DNA of 26,131 bases from Armatimonadota bacterium (GCA_013816225.1 JACDEQ010000003.1:1-26131), one strand, 5' to 3'. Numbered from the stretch's first letter, positions 1 through 8,560 are shown. Numbers and translations are program-made. Notes: generated by a model from the letters alone, not told the origin.

Positions 1-104
1 GGGCAACCTTTGACGCCTTCCGAAGGACCGGCATTAGGCACGCCCCGAAGGCGCCTACCGAGGGAGGGGTCGGCCGTGTAAGGCACCACCTGTCGGTTGT
101 CGAT

Positions 105-959
105 ATGCCGTCGCCGGTCTACTCGCTCGCATTCTCGCCGAATAACCGCGAACTCGCCATCGGGGGCTTCGACAATACGATCCGGTACGTGTCCCCGCGC
201 AGCGGAAGGCGCCTGGCCCAGGTCAAGCTGGAAGGCGGCGCGGTCACCACGCTGAGATGGCTGACCCAAACCAAACTCGCCGCTGCAGGTGCGAGTGAGA
301 AGTCGGTCTCGGTCTGGCACATCGAGAAGCGAAAGGTCGTCCTGTCGACCACGAAGCGCGCGGAGTGGGTTTCGCAGATCGCTCTTGGACCGAGCGGCAA
401 GGCCTATCTCGGCTCGATCCATCGGACCGTGCTTTGCGCAGACACGGAGTCCGGGAAGACCGTCTTTGTTAGGAGGCTTCACGACGACGCCGTCTCCGCT
501 CTGGCGATTAGCACCGACGGCCGACTCCTCGCCACGGGAGCCAACGACCAAAGGGTAATCCTTTGGGACGCGGAGAACGGCCGCGAGGCCGCCGCCCTCA
601 CCCTGCGCGCCCCGGTCTCGCAGTTGTCCTTTTCGCCGGATTCGAGCCAGTTGGCGGTCAGCCTGGTGGACCACGGTATCCGCGTATTCGAGCTCCAAAC
701 CGGAAACCTGCGGAACACCTTGTGGGGCCACGAGAAACCGGTCGAGGGGCTCGCCTATCACCCCGACGGCCGGCTCCTCGCCAGCGTCTCCCGCGACGGG
801 ACGATCCGCTTGTGGAACACCGCGACGGGCGAAACTGTGGAGAGACTCGGTGGCCACTCGGGCCCAGTGAAGGCCGTAGCGTTCTCGAACGACGGCAAAT
901 ATCTGGCCGCCGGGAGCCTCGACCGGGTGGTCACCCTATGGGCGGTCGATAAGGGATAA
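105..959 (+). CDS. WD40-repeat protein, seven-bladed beta-propeller (5' end uncertain)
   Basis: Seven successive repeats of about 40 residues can be read. Most carry the WD pattern of a PV..L.FSPDG..LA.G..D strand followed by a LW/VW/VF strand, and the last ends VTLWAVDKG at the stop. Seven repeats are enough to close one propeller, so the 284-residue protein could be a complete scaffold for protein-protein contacts; no enzymatic motif is seen. The reading frame has no stop between the window edge and the ATG at 105 (34 open codons), and no SD precedes the ATG, so the gene may begin upstream. The upstream translation is rich in Arg, Gly and Pro and does not look like a WD blade, which favours a start near 105. 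The HD-domain gene follows after 14 nt, so the two are probably co-transcribed. Cytoplasmic location is inferred from the lack of a signal peptide. The partner is unknown. Confidence 0.85.
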   Translation: MPSPVYSLAFSPNNRELAIGGFDNTIRYVSPRSGRRLAQVKLEGGAVTTLRWLTQTKLAAAGASEKSVSVWHIEKRKVVLSTTKRAEWVSQIALGPSGKAYLGSIHRTVLCADTESGKTVFVRRLHDDAVSALAISTDGRLLATGANDQRVILWDAENGREAAALTLRAPVSQLSFSPDSSQLAVSLVDHGIRVFELQTGNLRNTLWGHEKPVEGLAYHPDGRLLASVSRDGTIRLWNTATGETVERLGGHSGPVKAVAFSNDGKYLAAGSLDRVVTLWAVDKG

Positions 960-973
960 TCGGAAGGCAACCA

Positions 974-1657
974 ATGGCTGAACCTGCACCGATGAGCAAC
1001 CTGATCACCCTGAAAGAGGTGAAGGCCAACCCCGAGGTCAAGCACCTGATCACCGGCGCGAACGACCTGCTGAGCCAAATGGGCTACACCGAGCACGGCC
1101 ACCGGCATTCGGGAGTTGTCAGCGGCGTTACGCGGTACATCTTGCAGCACTGCGGCGCCGACGAGCGGGAGCAGGAGCTCGGTGCAGTCGCAGCCTACCT
1201 GCACGACATCGGCAACGTGGTCAACCGCGTCAACCACCCGATGATCGGCGCGGCGATGTCCTATCAGATCCTGCACAACATGGGCATGGACGCCCGCGAA
1301 ATCGCGCCGGTTCTCGGAGCGATCGGGAACCATGAGGAGGGCATGGGCCTTCCTGTCAGCCGCATGTCCGCAGCGCTCATCATCGCCGACAAGAGCGACG
1401 TCCACTTCAGCCGAGTGCAAAATCCGATCCTGGAATCGTTCGATATCCACGACCGCGTCAACTACTCGGTCCAGAAGAGCCGCGTCGAGATGTCCTCCGA
1501 GAACCAGAACATCGAGCTGCTTCTGGAGATCAACGAGAGCGCGACGGTTATGGACTACTTCGAGATATTCCTCTCGCGCATGGTGATGTGTAAGCGCAGC
1601 GCGGAGGTTCTGGGCTACAAATTTACGCTGCAGGTCAACGGGACGGTCTTGGAGTGA
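974..1657 (+). CDS. HD-domain phosphohydrolase
   Basis: This 227-residue protein carries the metal-binding signature of the HD superfamily: an upstream His cluster (EHGHRHSGVV, about residues 41-50), the HD dyad in AAYLHDIGN (about 75-83), and a further His in GNHEEG (about 118-123). HD proteins of this kind hydrolyse phosphomonoesters or phosphodiesters, including nucleotides, with bound divalent metals; the substrate cannot be read from the sequence. The ATG is preceded by a GGAAGG site about 6 nt upstream. A second Met at residue 7 would give a slightly shorter protein. Its stop overlaps the GTG start of the next gene (GTGA), indicating coupled translation, and it lies 14 nt after the WD40 gene. 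No signal peptide or transmembrane segment is seen, so it is probably cytoplasmic. Confidence 0.85.
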   Translation: MAEPAPMSNLITLKEVKANPEVKHLITGANDLLSQMGYTEHGHRHSGVVSGVTRYILQHCGADEREQELGAVAAYLHDIGNVVNRVNHPMIGAAMSYQILHNMGMDAREIAPVLGAIGNHEEGMGLPVSRMSAALIIADKSDVHFSRVQNPILESFDIHDRVNYSVQKSRVEMSSENQNIELLLEINESATVMDYFEIFLSRMVMCKRSAEVLGYKFTLQVNGTVLE

Positions 1658-2316
1658 TCGCGGCTTTCGTGGCCGCACAGGCGCTGGCGGGAATAACCTA
1701 CTCGCCGTCGCTTGTTTTTCTGGGGGAGCGCTTCGAGATTCATGCGCCCGCCGAGGCCGTTTTGAGCGACGGTGACGGCATGGATGTTTGGAAGCAAGGC
1801 GAGCGCTGGTTCGGCAAGGCTGACTTAGCCGATTCGTCGTTCAATGCGGCCATCGGGGACACGGACGCCGCGCTTGTCCGCCCGCCCATCGCCGCGGTTC
1901 CTCGGTGGCAGAGATGGCCCTCGGTGAGCAGTGAACACGACGGGGTCGAGTTCTTGATCTCGCCCGAGCGGAAGGTCGCGCTGATGCCGATGCCGGGCAA
2001 CTTCGGAATCGTGGTGGCCGACGCTGCTGGGGAACGCCGTTGGCCCAGTATCGTCGTTTTGGACGTGGCCGTTCGGTCCGGGCCTCGGCGCACGCGGCAG
2101 TTTTACGCAGACTATCTGTACTCGGGATTGAGCGCGATTTCGCTTTTGGCAACCCCGGCAAAGGTGGCGAGCTTGTCGTTGCGGGTTACGCCGGCCGGAG
2201 CGGGCCTGGAGGTCGTAGCGATGTATCAAATGGCGGGAACGATTCGGCTGATGGGAACCGCCAAGGAGGTTTCGCTGGGGAGCGGCGAGGCTGTCAGCTT
2301 GCGATTTGAGTTTTAG
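1654..2316 (+). CDS. Hypothetical protein, possibly exported
   Basis: I do not recognise this 220-residue protein. It starts at a GTG whose last bases are the TGA stop of the HD-domain gene (GTGA), so translation is probably coupled. The first 13 residues (MIAAFVAAQALAG) are hydrophobic and end in a plausible signal peptidase site, but the stretch is short and lacks the usual positive n-region, so export is only possible. The rest looks like a beta-rich domain with several short hydrophobic strands (VEFLISP, KVALMPMP, FGIVVADAAG, SIVVLDVAV) and ends in LRFEF. It is the last gene of a three-gene plus-strand run and faces the small membrane protein convergently 41 bp downstream. No catalytic motif is visible. 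Confidence 0.7.
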   Translation: MIAAFVAAQALAGITYSPSLVFLGERFEIHAPAEAVLSDGDGMDVWKQGERWFGKADLADSSFNAAIGDTDAALVRPPIAAVPRWQRWPSVSSEHDGVEFLISPERKVALMPMPGNFGIVVADAAGERRWPSIVVLDVAVRSGPRRTRQFYADYLYSGLSAISLLATPAKVASLSLRVTPAGAGLEVVAMYQMAGTIRLMGTAKEVSLGSGEAVSLRFEF

Positions 2317-2357
2317 ACGCTCTCACGCTTTCGGTCTTCAGTTCCCAGCCCGCAGTC

Positions 2358-2831
2358 TTAAAGCTTCACCTCAACGCTGCCTTTGCCCTTGCCTATCGGG
2401 GACTTGGTAAGTTTGAACGCGTTCAGGTCCTTTGTGACCTGGACGCGCACTTCGGATTTCTGGATGAAATCCATCGTCCCGGAATCGAGAATCACGGTTT
2501 CGGGAGGTGCGTCTTTCGCCGGTTTGGTGTATTTCATCTCGCCATTGATAGTTTCCAAATTACCGGCGGTGAGCCCGTAGGCAGTGAGCACCTCGACTGT
2601 TGCGGGGAAATCGCCCTTCTCCGCGTTATGCCTTTGAAACGCTTGAACCAAGTTCGGCATCGCGTCTTCCAGGCGCTCGGTCTTTCCGATGGCGGACTGC
2701 AGCCGCTGGCCCTCGGGGCTCTTCAGGAAGTTGGTGACGACAACGACAATCGCAATGCCCGCGATCACGATGAGCGCGATGGCTATGAGGGCTATGTAAA
2801 GCCCGACCCTGCTTTTCCTTACTGGTTGCAT
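2358..2831 (-). CDS. Small membrane-anchored protein, one N-terminal transmembrane helix
   Basis: The 157-residue product has a positively charged N-terminus (MQPVRKSRVG) and one strongly hydrophobic segment (about residues 11-34, mostly I, A, L and V). About 120 mostly polar residues follow, presumably outside the membrane. The stretch around residues 65-87 (LVQAFQRHNAEKGDFPATVEVL) resembles the region after the hydrophobic helix in pseudopilin-like proteins, where a Tyr/Phe-Pro pair follows a helix, but there is no prepilin peptidase site, so this is only a resemblance. It lies 5 nt downstream of the M42 aminopeptidase stop on the same strand, so it is probably the second gene of that operon. 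Function unknown. Confidence 0.75.
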   Translation of the reverse strand: MQPVRKSRVGLYIALIAIALIVIAGIAIVVVVTNFLKSPEGQRLQSAIGKTERLEDAMPNLVQAFQRHNAEKGDFPATVEVLTAYGLTAGNLETINGEMKYTKPAKDAPPETVILDSGTMDFIQKSEVRVQVTKDLNAFKLTKSPIGKGKGSVEVKL

Positions 2832-2836
2832 TTACC

Positions 2837-3904
2837 TCACCTCGGTGTGAAATCGGTCTTCGCGGTTATTTTGCGGCAAACCGCGGCCATCAATGTTGCG
2901 CATTGCTCCACGTCCGTGAGCGACAGAACTTCGACGGGCGTGTGCATGTACCGGATCGCGACGCCGAGGAGGCCGGTTGCCATGCCTGCACCGGCGATTT
3001 GCATGGCGTTGGCGTCCGTGCCTGTGCCGCCCGGCTCGACCTCAATTTGGATATCGATTCCCTCGTCCTTCGCCGCTTGCTTGGTTAGGTCGAACATCAC
3101 CGGGTTGATGTTCGCGCCTCGGGCGACCACCGGGCCCTTGCCCATCCTCATGTCGCCGTGCTTCTTTTTGTCGACCGAAGGGTAGTCGATCGCGTGGGTC
3201 ACGTCGACGGCGATTCCGGCCTCGGCTTGCGTGCCGATCGCGCTCGTGCGTGCTCCTCTTAGGCCGATTTCCTCTTGCACGGTGGCGACGGCTATCACTC
3301 CGACGTCTTTATTGGGCTTCTTCTCGGAGAGGTGCCGCAGTGCCTCAGCCACAATGAAGCAGCCCATTTTATTGTCGAATCCGCGGGCGGTAACGACGTC
3401 GCCGGCCATCTTCTGGAACTCCCACTGGTAGGTCACCACGTCGCCGAGTTCTATCAGGCCCATCGCATCGTCTCGGCTGCTCACGCCGATGTCGATCCAA
3501 AGGTCGTCTAGCTCGGGCTTTTGCTTGCGCTCGTCTTGGGTCAACAGGTGAATCGCTTTTCGACCGATCACGCCCGGGACTCGCCCTTTCGGGCCGTGGA
3601 TCCAAACCCTTTGCCCGACCGGGATCGCGCTGTCGTGGCCGCCGATCGCCGAGAAGTAGAGCAGTCCCTCGTCGCTCACGTAGTGAACCGCAAACCCGAT
3701 CTCGTCCATATGGCCCGCGAGCATGACCTGCCGCTTGGCCTTGGGGTTGATTATCGCCCACACGTTGCCCATCACGTCGGTGCGGATTTCGTCGGCGAAC
3801 GGCTTGGTGTACGTGCGGTAGACCTCGGCGGCTTTGGTTTCGTAGCCGGAGGGTGATGGTGTGTTGACGAGTTCCTTGAAAAAGGCCAGTGACTCTTTGC
3901 GCAT
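2837..3904 (-). CDS. M42 family metallopeptidase (glutamyl aminopeptidase / endoglucanase M type)
   Basis: This 355-residue protein has all the landmarks of the M42 co-catalytic zinc aminopeptidases: AGHMDEIG (H65, D67), RGFDNKMG (bridging D177), VQEEIGLRGA (catalytic E211 and ligand E212), DVTHA (D234), GGTGTDA (292-298) and RYMHTPVE (H321). M42 enzymes form large tetrahedral cytoplasmic assemblies that remove N-terminal residues from short peptides left by proteasomes or Lon/Clp proteases. The length fits the family (about 340-370). The ATG at 3904 starts directly with the family N-terminus (MRKESLAFFKELVNTPSPSG, residues 1-20). No clear SD precedes it. It heads a minus-strand pair with the small membrane protein and diverges from the DUF4139 gene across 137 bp. 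The exact peptide specificity is not determinable. Confidence 0.95.
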   Translation of the reverse strand: MRKESLAFFKELVNTPSPSGYETKAAEVYRTYTKPFADEIRTDVMGNVWAIINPKAKRQVMLAGHMDEIGFAVHYVSDEGLLYFSAIGGHDSAIPVGQRVWIHGPKGRVPGVIGRKAIHLLTQDERKQKPELDDLWIDIGVSSRDDAMGLIELGDVVTYQWEFQKMAGDVVTARGFDNKMGCFIVAEALRHLSEKKPNKDVGVIAVATVQEEIGLRGARTSAIGTQAEAGIAVDVTHAIDYPSVDKKKHGDMRMGKGPVVARGANINPVMFDLTKQAAKDEGIDIQIEVEPGGTGTDANAMQIAGAGMATGLLGVAIRYMHTPVEVLSLTDVEQCATLMAAVCRKITAKTDFTPR

Positions 3905-4015
3905 GTCGGGCTTAGTTTGTCACGTTTGGAAGCTCACAGTGGTTGGGTGGCGGTCTGGCCCGCGCTGCAGCGCCGTCCCGCGATAGCTCGTAGCGGATAT
4001 CCTGCCGCGCGCGTC

Positions 4016-4036
4016 TAAACTGGCAGAACAGGAGGG
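4016..4036 (+). promoter_or_regulatory. Weak -10 candidate and strong Shine-Dalgarno for the DUF4139 gene
   Basis: A TAAACT hexamer at 4016-4021 fits the TAnnnT form of the -10 box. AGGAGGG at 4030-4036 lies 5 nt before the ATG at 4042 and is the clearest Shine-Dalgarno site in the window. No convincing -35 box is seen. This leadered gene contrasts with the many starts here that lack any SD. Confidence 0.5.
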
Positions 4037-4041
4037 ACGAC

Positions 4042-5544
4042 ATGCTGTTACCAATTCTAATCGCCACCGCTTCGGCGGCTCCTACGCCTTTGGAGATGTC
4101 CGTTTCGTCGGCGTCACTATTCAAAAACGGCTACGCCGTGGTCGTTCACGAAGGGAAACTGCGCGGCTCAGGCGAGTACTTGATCGATGATTTGCCGATG
4201 GCGGTTCTCGGCACCATGTGGCTGACGGCTTCGCCGGGCGTGAAGCTGAGCCGCGTCTTGATGACGAGCGAGGAGACTTCGAGTGAGACGCCGGCACAAA
4301 GCCTGGACGAAATCCTGCGAGCCAATGTGGGACGCAGGCTGAAGTTTTTCCTCAACGACAAGACGGAGCTGGAAGGAACCCTCGAGAGCGCCGACGGGGC
4401 GATTCTCGTGATCCGGTCCAGTACCGAGATGCGTGTGCTGCCGAAATCCGCTGTGGCCCAGATCAGCGCGCCGGGAGGCGACGTCGTTTGGAAGATCAAG
4501 AGCAAATCTACGAAGCCGGTGATCCGGTTCACGGCCACCGCGGGTGCGGACTCGAAGTTCTACATGGTATCGATGGAGCGCGGCCTGACGTGGACGCCCG
4601 GCTATTCGATCGACATCACCGACAAGAACGACCTGCATTTGGTTGCGAAGGCGACGATCATGGACGACCTGGCGGAACTGAAGGGCGTCGAAGTGCGCCT
4701 TATCACCGGCTTCCCGAACGTTCCGTTTCTTGGATATTGGGACCCGTTTACGTCGCGCCAATCCGTCGACCAGTTCGTGGGAGGCGTCATGCAGATGGGC
4801 ACGCCCGCGCAGCTTCGCGATAAGGCGGGAGTCGGGGGCATGATGAACCAGATGGCGCCCGCGCCCGGCACGTTCGACGACGCGTTCGACGTCAGCGCGC
4901 TTCCCGGACTTTCCGAGGAAGATCTCTTCTTCTACCGGCTGCCCGACGTTACGATGAAGAAGGGCGATCGGGGCTACTACATCCTGTTCTCGGCCAAATC
5001 GAGCTATTCGCACATTTACGAATGGGACATCCCCGACAAGATCAACGCGCCGTCGAGCGACCGGCCCGGAGACGTTTGGCACAGCTTGAAGTTCAAGAAC
5101 ACGGCCAAGCAGCCGCTGACCACCGCGCCTGCCACGATCTTCAAAGATGGCGAGATACTGGGCCAGGACATGCTGATGTACACCAGCGTGGGAGCCGATG
5201 CCCTCGTAAAGATGACCAAGGCGCTCGACGTTCGCGCGGAGGACCTGGAGGAGGAAGTCGAAAGGAAGGCGGTGGAGCAGCCGGTTCGAGGCAGCTACTA
5301 CGACCTCGTGACCCTCAAAGGAACGCTGAGCGTGCACAACCGCAAGACCGAGCCGATCAAGCTCAAGATCACAAAGGAACTGACCGGAGAAATGATCTCG
5401 ACCGATGGAAACCCAAAGGTGCGCGCAATCACAAAGGGCCTCCGCGCCGTAAACCCGCGGCACCTCCTGGAATGGACAATCGATCTAAAGCCGGACGAAA
5501 AGCGGGTCTTGACGTACAGCTATAGGTTATATATTCCAAGGTAG
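4042..5544 (+). CDS. Secreted DUF4139 domain-containing protein
   Basis: The 500-residue protein opens with a short hydrophobic leader (MLLPILIATASAAPTP) ending in an AxA signal peptidase I site, so it should be exported. The region after it (SASLFKNGYAVVVHEGKL..., about residues 24-70) and the W-x-P-x-Y block (ERGLTWTPGYSIDI, about 180-195) match the layout of DUF4139 proteins: an N-terminal beta domain followed by a beta-sandwich of unknown function. The C-terminal half, from a YSHIYEWDIP block to the end, is again strand-rich with repeated polar-hydrophobic alternation. A strong AGGAGG site 5 nt upstream supports this ATG. A small membrane-protein gene follows after 10 nt. DUF4139 has no established biochemical role; an extracytoplasmic location is the only inference I would make. 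Confidence 0.8.
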   Translation: MLLPILIATASAAPTPLEMSVSSASLFKNGYAVVVHEGKLRGSGEYLIDDLPMAVLGTMWLTASPGVKLSRVLMTSEETSSETPAQSLDEILRANVGRRLKFFLNDKTELEGTLESADGAILVIRSSTEMRVLPKSAVAQISAPGGDVVWKIKSKSTKPVIRFTATAGADSKFYMVSMERGLTWTPGYSIDITDKNDLHLVAKATIMDDLAELKGVEVRLITGFPNVPFLGYWDPFTSRQSVDQFVGGVMQMGTPAQLRDKAGVGGMMNQMAPAPGTFDDAFDVSALPGLSEEDLFFYRLPDVTMKKGDRGYYILFSAKSSYSHIYEWDIPDKINAPSSDRPGDVWHSLKFKNTAKQPLTTAPATIFKDGEILGQDMLMYTSVGADALVKMTKALDVRAEDLEEEVERKAVEQPVRGSYYDLVTLKGTLSVHNRKTEPIKLKITKELTGEMISTDGNPKVRAITKGLRAVNPRHLLEWTIDLKPDEKRVLTYSYRLYIPR

Positions 5545-5554
5545 CAACATTGCA

Positions 5555-5854
5555 ATGTGGCCGGAAAGGACCTTAGACGCGGCGTACTGGCTCGGAATCA
5601 CATACGGATTGGCGGTGCTGTCCACAGGGATCTATTTATGGATCCGTGCTTACCCAACCGGACGTTCATGCTTTGAATCCCTGTTGAAGTCGACATGGAC
5701 GGTTTTGGGCTTCGTGAGCATTCCTGCAGGATTCGCCTTGGCGTTTACCCTAAGCCCGCGGGATCACCCGACCTGGTGGTTCTTCTGTTTGTTCGTAATG
5801 TACGGTGGAGGACTCGGAGTCGCGCTGATCGCCGGCGCGCGGAAACAGCCTTGA
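5555..5854 (+). CDS. Small integral membrane protein, about three transmembrane helices
   Basis: This 99-residue hydrophobic protein has three likely membrane segments: about residues 10-29 (YWLGITYGLAVLSTGIYLWI), 47-66 (WTVLGFVSIPAGFALAFTL) and 73-93 (WWFFCLFVMYGGGLGVALIA). It ends in a positively charged ARKQP tail. It begins 10 nt after the DUF4139 gene, so it is probably its operon partner. No SD at the usual distance is seen before its ATG; re-initiation after the upstream stop is plausible. I recognise no family. A small membrane partner for the secreted protein upstream is possible but speculative. Confidence 0.65.
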   Translation: MWPERTLDAAYWLGITYGLAVLSTGIYLWIRAYPTGRSCFESLLKSTWTVLGFVSIPAGFALAFTLSPRDHPTWWFFCLFVMYGGGLGVALIAGARKQP

Positions 5855-5966
5855 CGCCGCGACCTGGCGGCGACTCGTTCTGTTCAGCTTGCCCGCGCCC
5901 TCGCGAAGGTGACCAATGCCTACATGTTCGCGCGGAGGAGTTTCTCCACGGTAGTGCGCGAGCTAA

Positions 5967-6947
5967 CTATTCAACTAGAATCAGCTTGAATGCGGCCAAC
6001 CTGCCTCTATAGGTGCCCGTGCCATAAATCGTTCCGGAACGAGTGATCGTACTTGCTCGATCTAAGTGCCAGTCTGCGTCCGCCGGAATCAGGTCATTCA
6101 AATCGATTCCTGTCGTTTCCAAACCCTTTGGGGTGGCGGGCCACACGAGAGCGCGATATTCATCGGAGACCCACGGGTTATATGCGCAACCGACAACCCA
6201 GCCTGAATCGTTCAGATCCGTCGCAAGTGTGAATATCAACTCTCTAAAGGGCGAGTAAAGGCGAGTGTATTTGCCGCTCTCATAAAGATAACCGAAAGTG
6301 TCGTAACCGACCTTTTCGTTCAATAGAATCTGGCCAGTATTGTTGAGCGCAGTTCCCCAGTACCCGCCGAGCTCATGATACTCACCATCCCAATACCACG
6401 CTCGCTCGAAGTGGCCGTCGCCGTCCGAACCGACAACGATGTTGTCCTCGTTGATGTCAGCGCCCCAAGATGGCCCTTGTGGCCTCGGTCCTAGCGGAAT
6501 TATGCTTCCTTCAACCCATAAGCACGGTCGACTGCCCATCGATCCGACGACAATGCCGGCGCCGTTGACGCCGCGTGCATACGCGCTGGGCCGGTTGCCG
6601 CGGTAGGGCAACATTTTCAGCCCGAAATCTCGGGTGTATTCCCAACCGCCCTTTGCGGAGTTTCCGACCAGCTTGCCTCCATCGCCAAGTGCCGAAATCC
6701 TTGCTTCTGGTAGCGAGAGGCGAGGTGGGCCACCCAGTGTTTGAAAAACGAAGCGGTCTTCCCATACGGTCCTTTGCATCCCCGCGGCATAGTCGCCTTG
6801 CTCATTGCCGGTTATGGCTAGGCTGTAGTAGGAGGACGGCAAGCGAAGCTGCACGATCCGATACTCGATCGACGCTGCTCCGACCGACATCAACGCAGCC
6901 GCTGCAATCGGACCGAGGCGCAAGAACAAGGCGCGCCTTGTCGACAT
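5967..6947 (-). CDS. Secreted HAF-repeat protein
   Basis: I take the start at the ATG at 6947 (326 residues), not the more distal ATG at 7025. The inner Met gives a good signal peptide (MSTRRALFLRLGPIAAAALM, then SVGAASIEY), and a TATAAT box lies 9 nt before it. The mature part has several imperfect repeats of the form (A/G)xx(V/I/L)N(x)xGxIVVGS, seen at ARGVNGAGIVVGS, GADINEDNIVVGS, GTALNNTGQILL and ATDLNDSGWVVG, each followed by a W-containing strand such as RAWYWDG or RALVWP. This is the pattern of extracellular HAF-type repeats found in secreted bacterial and planctomycete-type proteins, thought to form propeller-like folds. No enzymatic residues can be named. It has its own promoter, and the unknown membrane protein gene lies upstream on the same strand, 89 bp away. 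Confidence 0.75.
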   Translation of the reverse strand: MSTRRALFLRLGPIAAAALMSVGAASIEYRIVQLRLPSSYYSLAITGNEQGDYAAGMQRTVWEDRFVFQTLGGPPRLSLPEARISALGDGGKLVGNSAKGGWEYTRDFGLKMLPYRGNRPSAYARGVNGAGIVVGSMGSRPCLWVEGSIIPLGPRPQGPSWGADINEDNIVVGSDGDGHFERAWYWDGEYHELGGYWGTALNNTGQILLNEKVGYDTFGYLYESGKYTRLYSPFRELIFTLATDLNDSGWVVGCAYNPWVSDEYRALVWPATPKGLETTGIDLNDLIPADADWHLDRASTITRSGTIYGTGTYRGRLAAFKLILVE

Positions 6948-6956
6948 AACAGAAGG

Positions 6957-6962
6957 ATTATA
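6957..6962 (-). promoter_or_regulatory. -10 box (TATAAT) directly before the HAF-repeat gene
   Basis: A perfect TATAAT on the minus strand ends 9 nt before the ATG at 6947. With the usual 6-8 nt from the -10 box to the transcription start, the transcript would begin within about 3 nt of the start codon. No purine-rich SD is present in the 9 nt between, so a leaderless mRNA is likely. No good -35 box is seen. Confidence 0.6.
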
Positions 6963-7036
6963 CACTTGATTTCGAAGGCCATTGAGACGGCGCCGCGCGT
7001 TAAAGCCGCTTGTGCTGGCGGACATCGCGACGGATG

Positions 7037-8560
7037 CTATGGCGATATTTCAGCCGTCACGGGAAGTTTACGACAGGTCAGAACGATTCCCAGAACGTAC
7101 GCCAAGCCCGATATCAACGGTGCTAGACCAGTCAGAAGCATCCCGAGTTCGATTTGGCCGCTCGGTAGAATCGAAACAACGTCGTGCGGGGATTGACCTG
7201 GCCGAGCGATCAGAATCGCGTAGACCGCCATCCAGGAAAGCCAATGAAGCAAGGGGTCGGGAATCGTCATAACGCCGATCAGGAGCCACAAAGCCAATAG
7301 AAACGGACGTGGACCTGCCTGGTGAAAGGCAGAAAGAACGCCAAGAGCGGCTCCAAAGCAGGCGGCTGCGCCGAGGTGCAAGACCGCGAGCGAGCTTGGC
7401 GCAGCAATTTCGTGAAATCGAGCTAATGGAAGCAGGTCATCGACAAAACTTCCCCAGAGTGACGATCGAATACTGAGCGAATAGACAATCGCCAATGCGC
7501 CGGCGGCGACCAGCAGTGTGGCCACCAGGGGCGCTTCGTCCGGGCTGTGCCAATCGGTGGTTTGAACGCCTCGCCGTCGAGCTTCGGTGCGGATGTCTCG
7601 AATCGCGCTCGAGCCTTCCGAATATTTCTCGGCGTGTACCGCAAACGACTGAGGCAAGCCGAATCGACCACGGTAATGAATGACCGCGCTCGGCGCTAGA
7701 TTGCGATGGTTCACAAAGTCGATTCGGCGAATGCGTTTCCAGGGCGCCGCGAGAATGCTCAGATCGCCTGCGGGTATGACCAGGCGAATGCCTCGGGAAT
7801 CGACCGCGAGCCCTTCGCCGAAAGACCAAACGAATATGGCGCACGGAACCAAGAAGGGAAAGACAAGGTCCACCCATTCGAACAAAATGTATATCTGGTC
7901 TTCGAAAACAGAATAGGAAAGAGACGTCGATAGTGGATATGTGAGGAAGTACGTGAAATCCAGATATTGCATAAGCCACCACGCTACGGCCGCTAAGAAA
8001 ACGATCCGTAAAGCTTGCGACCACCAAAGCCGGCCCGTTACCAAGACCGTGCTCACATACTTTTGTTCGAGTGTGCGAATGCCTAGCCATTCCGTGCTGG
8101 GCTTCGAGAATAGCAGACTACAAACCCCGACGAAAATCGAAAAGTATGCAAAGAATAACAGCCAACCACGCCCCGGCCCTAACAGCGATAGAATCGCGCC
8201 GAAAAACGGGGAGCGTTCCGTGAGGGATTCTGAAACAAGATATGGATCGGCGACGGTTTGCAGGTTTAAGATAAGAGCCAATGAGAAAGCAAATACCGCA
8301 ACGGTCCATGCAGACGCTCGGCGTTTGCGCGAAAAGAGCGCCAAGCAGCATGCGAACGCTGACGGCGACAGGATCAAGAGGCCCACAGCTGCATCCTTGC
8401 TTGGGACGTTCCAGGCGAATGGGTCTTCGGGCAGATGCAAATACGACCACCCCACTACGGCGTTGGCTAGGGCGAGCGCGGCCGCAGCGGCGATCGCAAC
8501 GAGAATTTGCGTTGGTGGACTCTTCGATTCTGAGAGCGATTCGGTCCCTGCGTCGATCAA
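7037..8560 (-). CDS. Polytopic membrane protein of unknown function
   Basis: This 507-residue protein has about eleven hydrophobic segments: roughly residues 19-40, 57-77, 84-104, 125-150, 182-205 and 225-245, then, after a polar stretch, 347-369, 394-410, 418-437, 443-460 and 478-500. The central polar stretch (about 250-340, starting VDSRGIRLVIPAGD and containing WKRIRRIDFVNHRN) reads like a small beta-rich soluble domain of the kind found in bacterial PH-like insertions. That is a resemblance, not an identification. The start is a TTG at 8560 with AAGGGG 5 nt upstream. The HAF-repeat gene lies downstream on the same strand but has its own promoter. Substrate and function are unknown. Confidence 0.7.
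   Translation of the reverse strand: MIDAGTESLSESKSPPTQILVAIAAAAALALANAVVGWSYLHLPEDPFAWNVPSKDAAVGLLILSPSAFACCLALFSRKRRASAWTVAVFAFSLALILNLQTVADPYLVSESLTERSPFFGAILSLLGPGRGWLLFFAYFSIFVGVCSLLFSKPSTEWLGIRTLEQKYVSTVLVTGRLWWSQALRIVFLAAVAWWLMQYLDFTYFLTYPLSTSLSYSVFEDQIYILFEWVDLVFPFLVPCAIFVWSFGEGLAVDSRGIRLVIPAGDLSILAAPWKRIRRIDFVNHRNLAPSAVIHYRGRFGLPQSFAVHAEKYSEGSSAIRDIRTEARRRGVQTTDWHSPDEAPLVATLLVAAGALAIVYSLSIRSSLWGSFVDDLLPLARFHEIAAPSSLAVLHLGAAACFGAALGVLSAFHQAGPRPFLLALWLLIGVMTIPDPLLHWLSWMAVYAILIARPGQSPHDVVSILPSGQIELGMLLTGLAPLISGLAYVLGIVLTCRKLPVTAEISP

Noticed and set aside
758..1678. 306-codon open frame antisense to the WD40 and HD-domain genes
   Set aside because: Its translation is Val/Asp/His/Arg-rich with no recognisable motif, and it mirrors two well-supported genes. 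It is typical of antisense frames in GC-rich coding DNA.
4168..5463. 431-codon open frame antisense to the DUF4139 gene
   Set aside because: It lies entirely within a gene with a signal peptide and a strong SD. Its translation has the Arg/His/Val/Leu bias of a shadow frame and no motif.
6948..7025. 26-residue N-terminal extension of the HAF-repeat protein from the ATG at 7025
   Set aside because: The extension puts a polar stretch before a good signal peptide and spans the TATAAT box, which would then lie inside the coding region.
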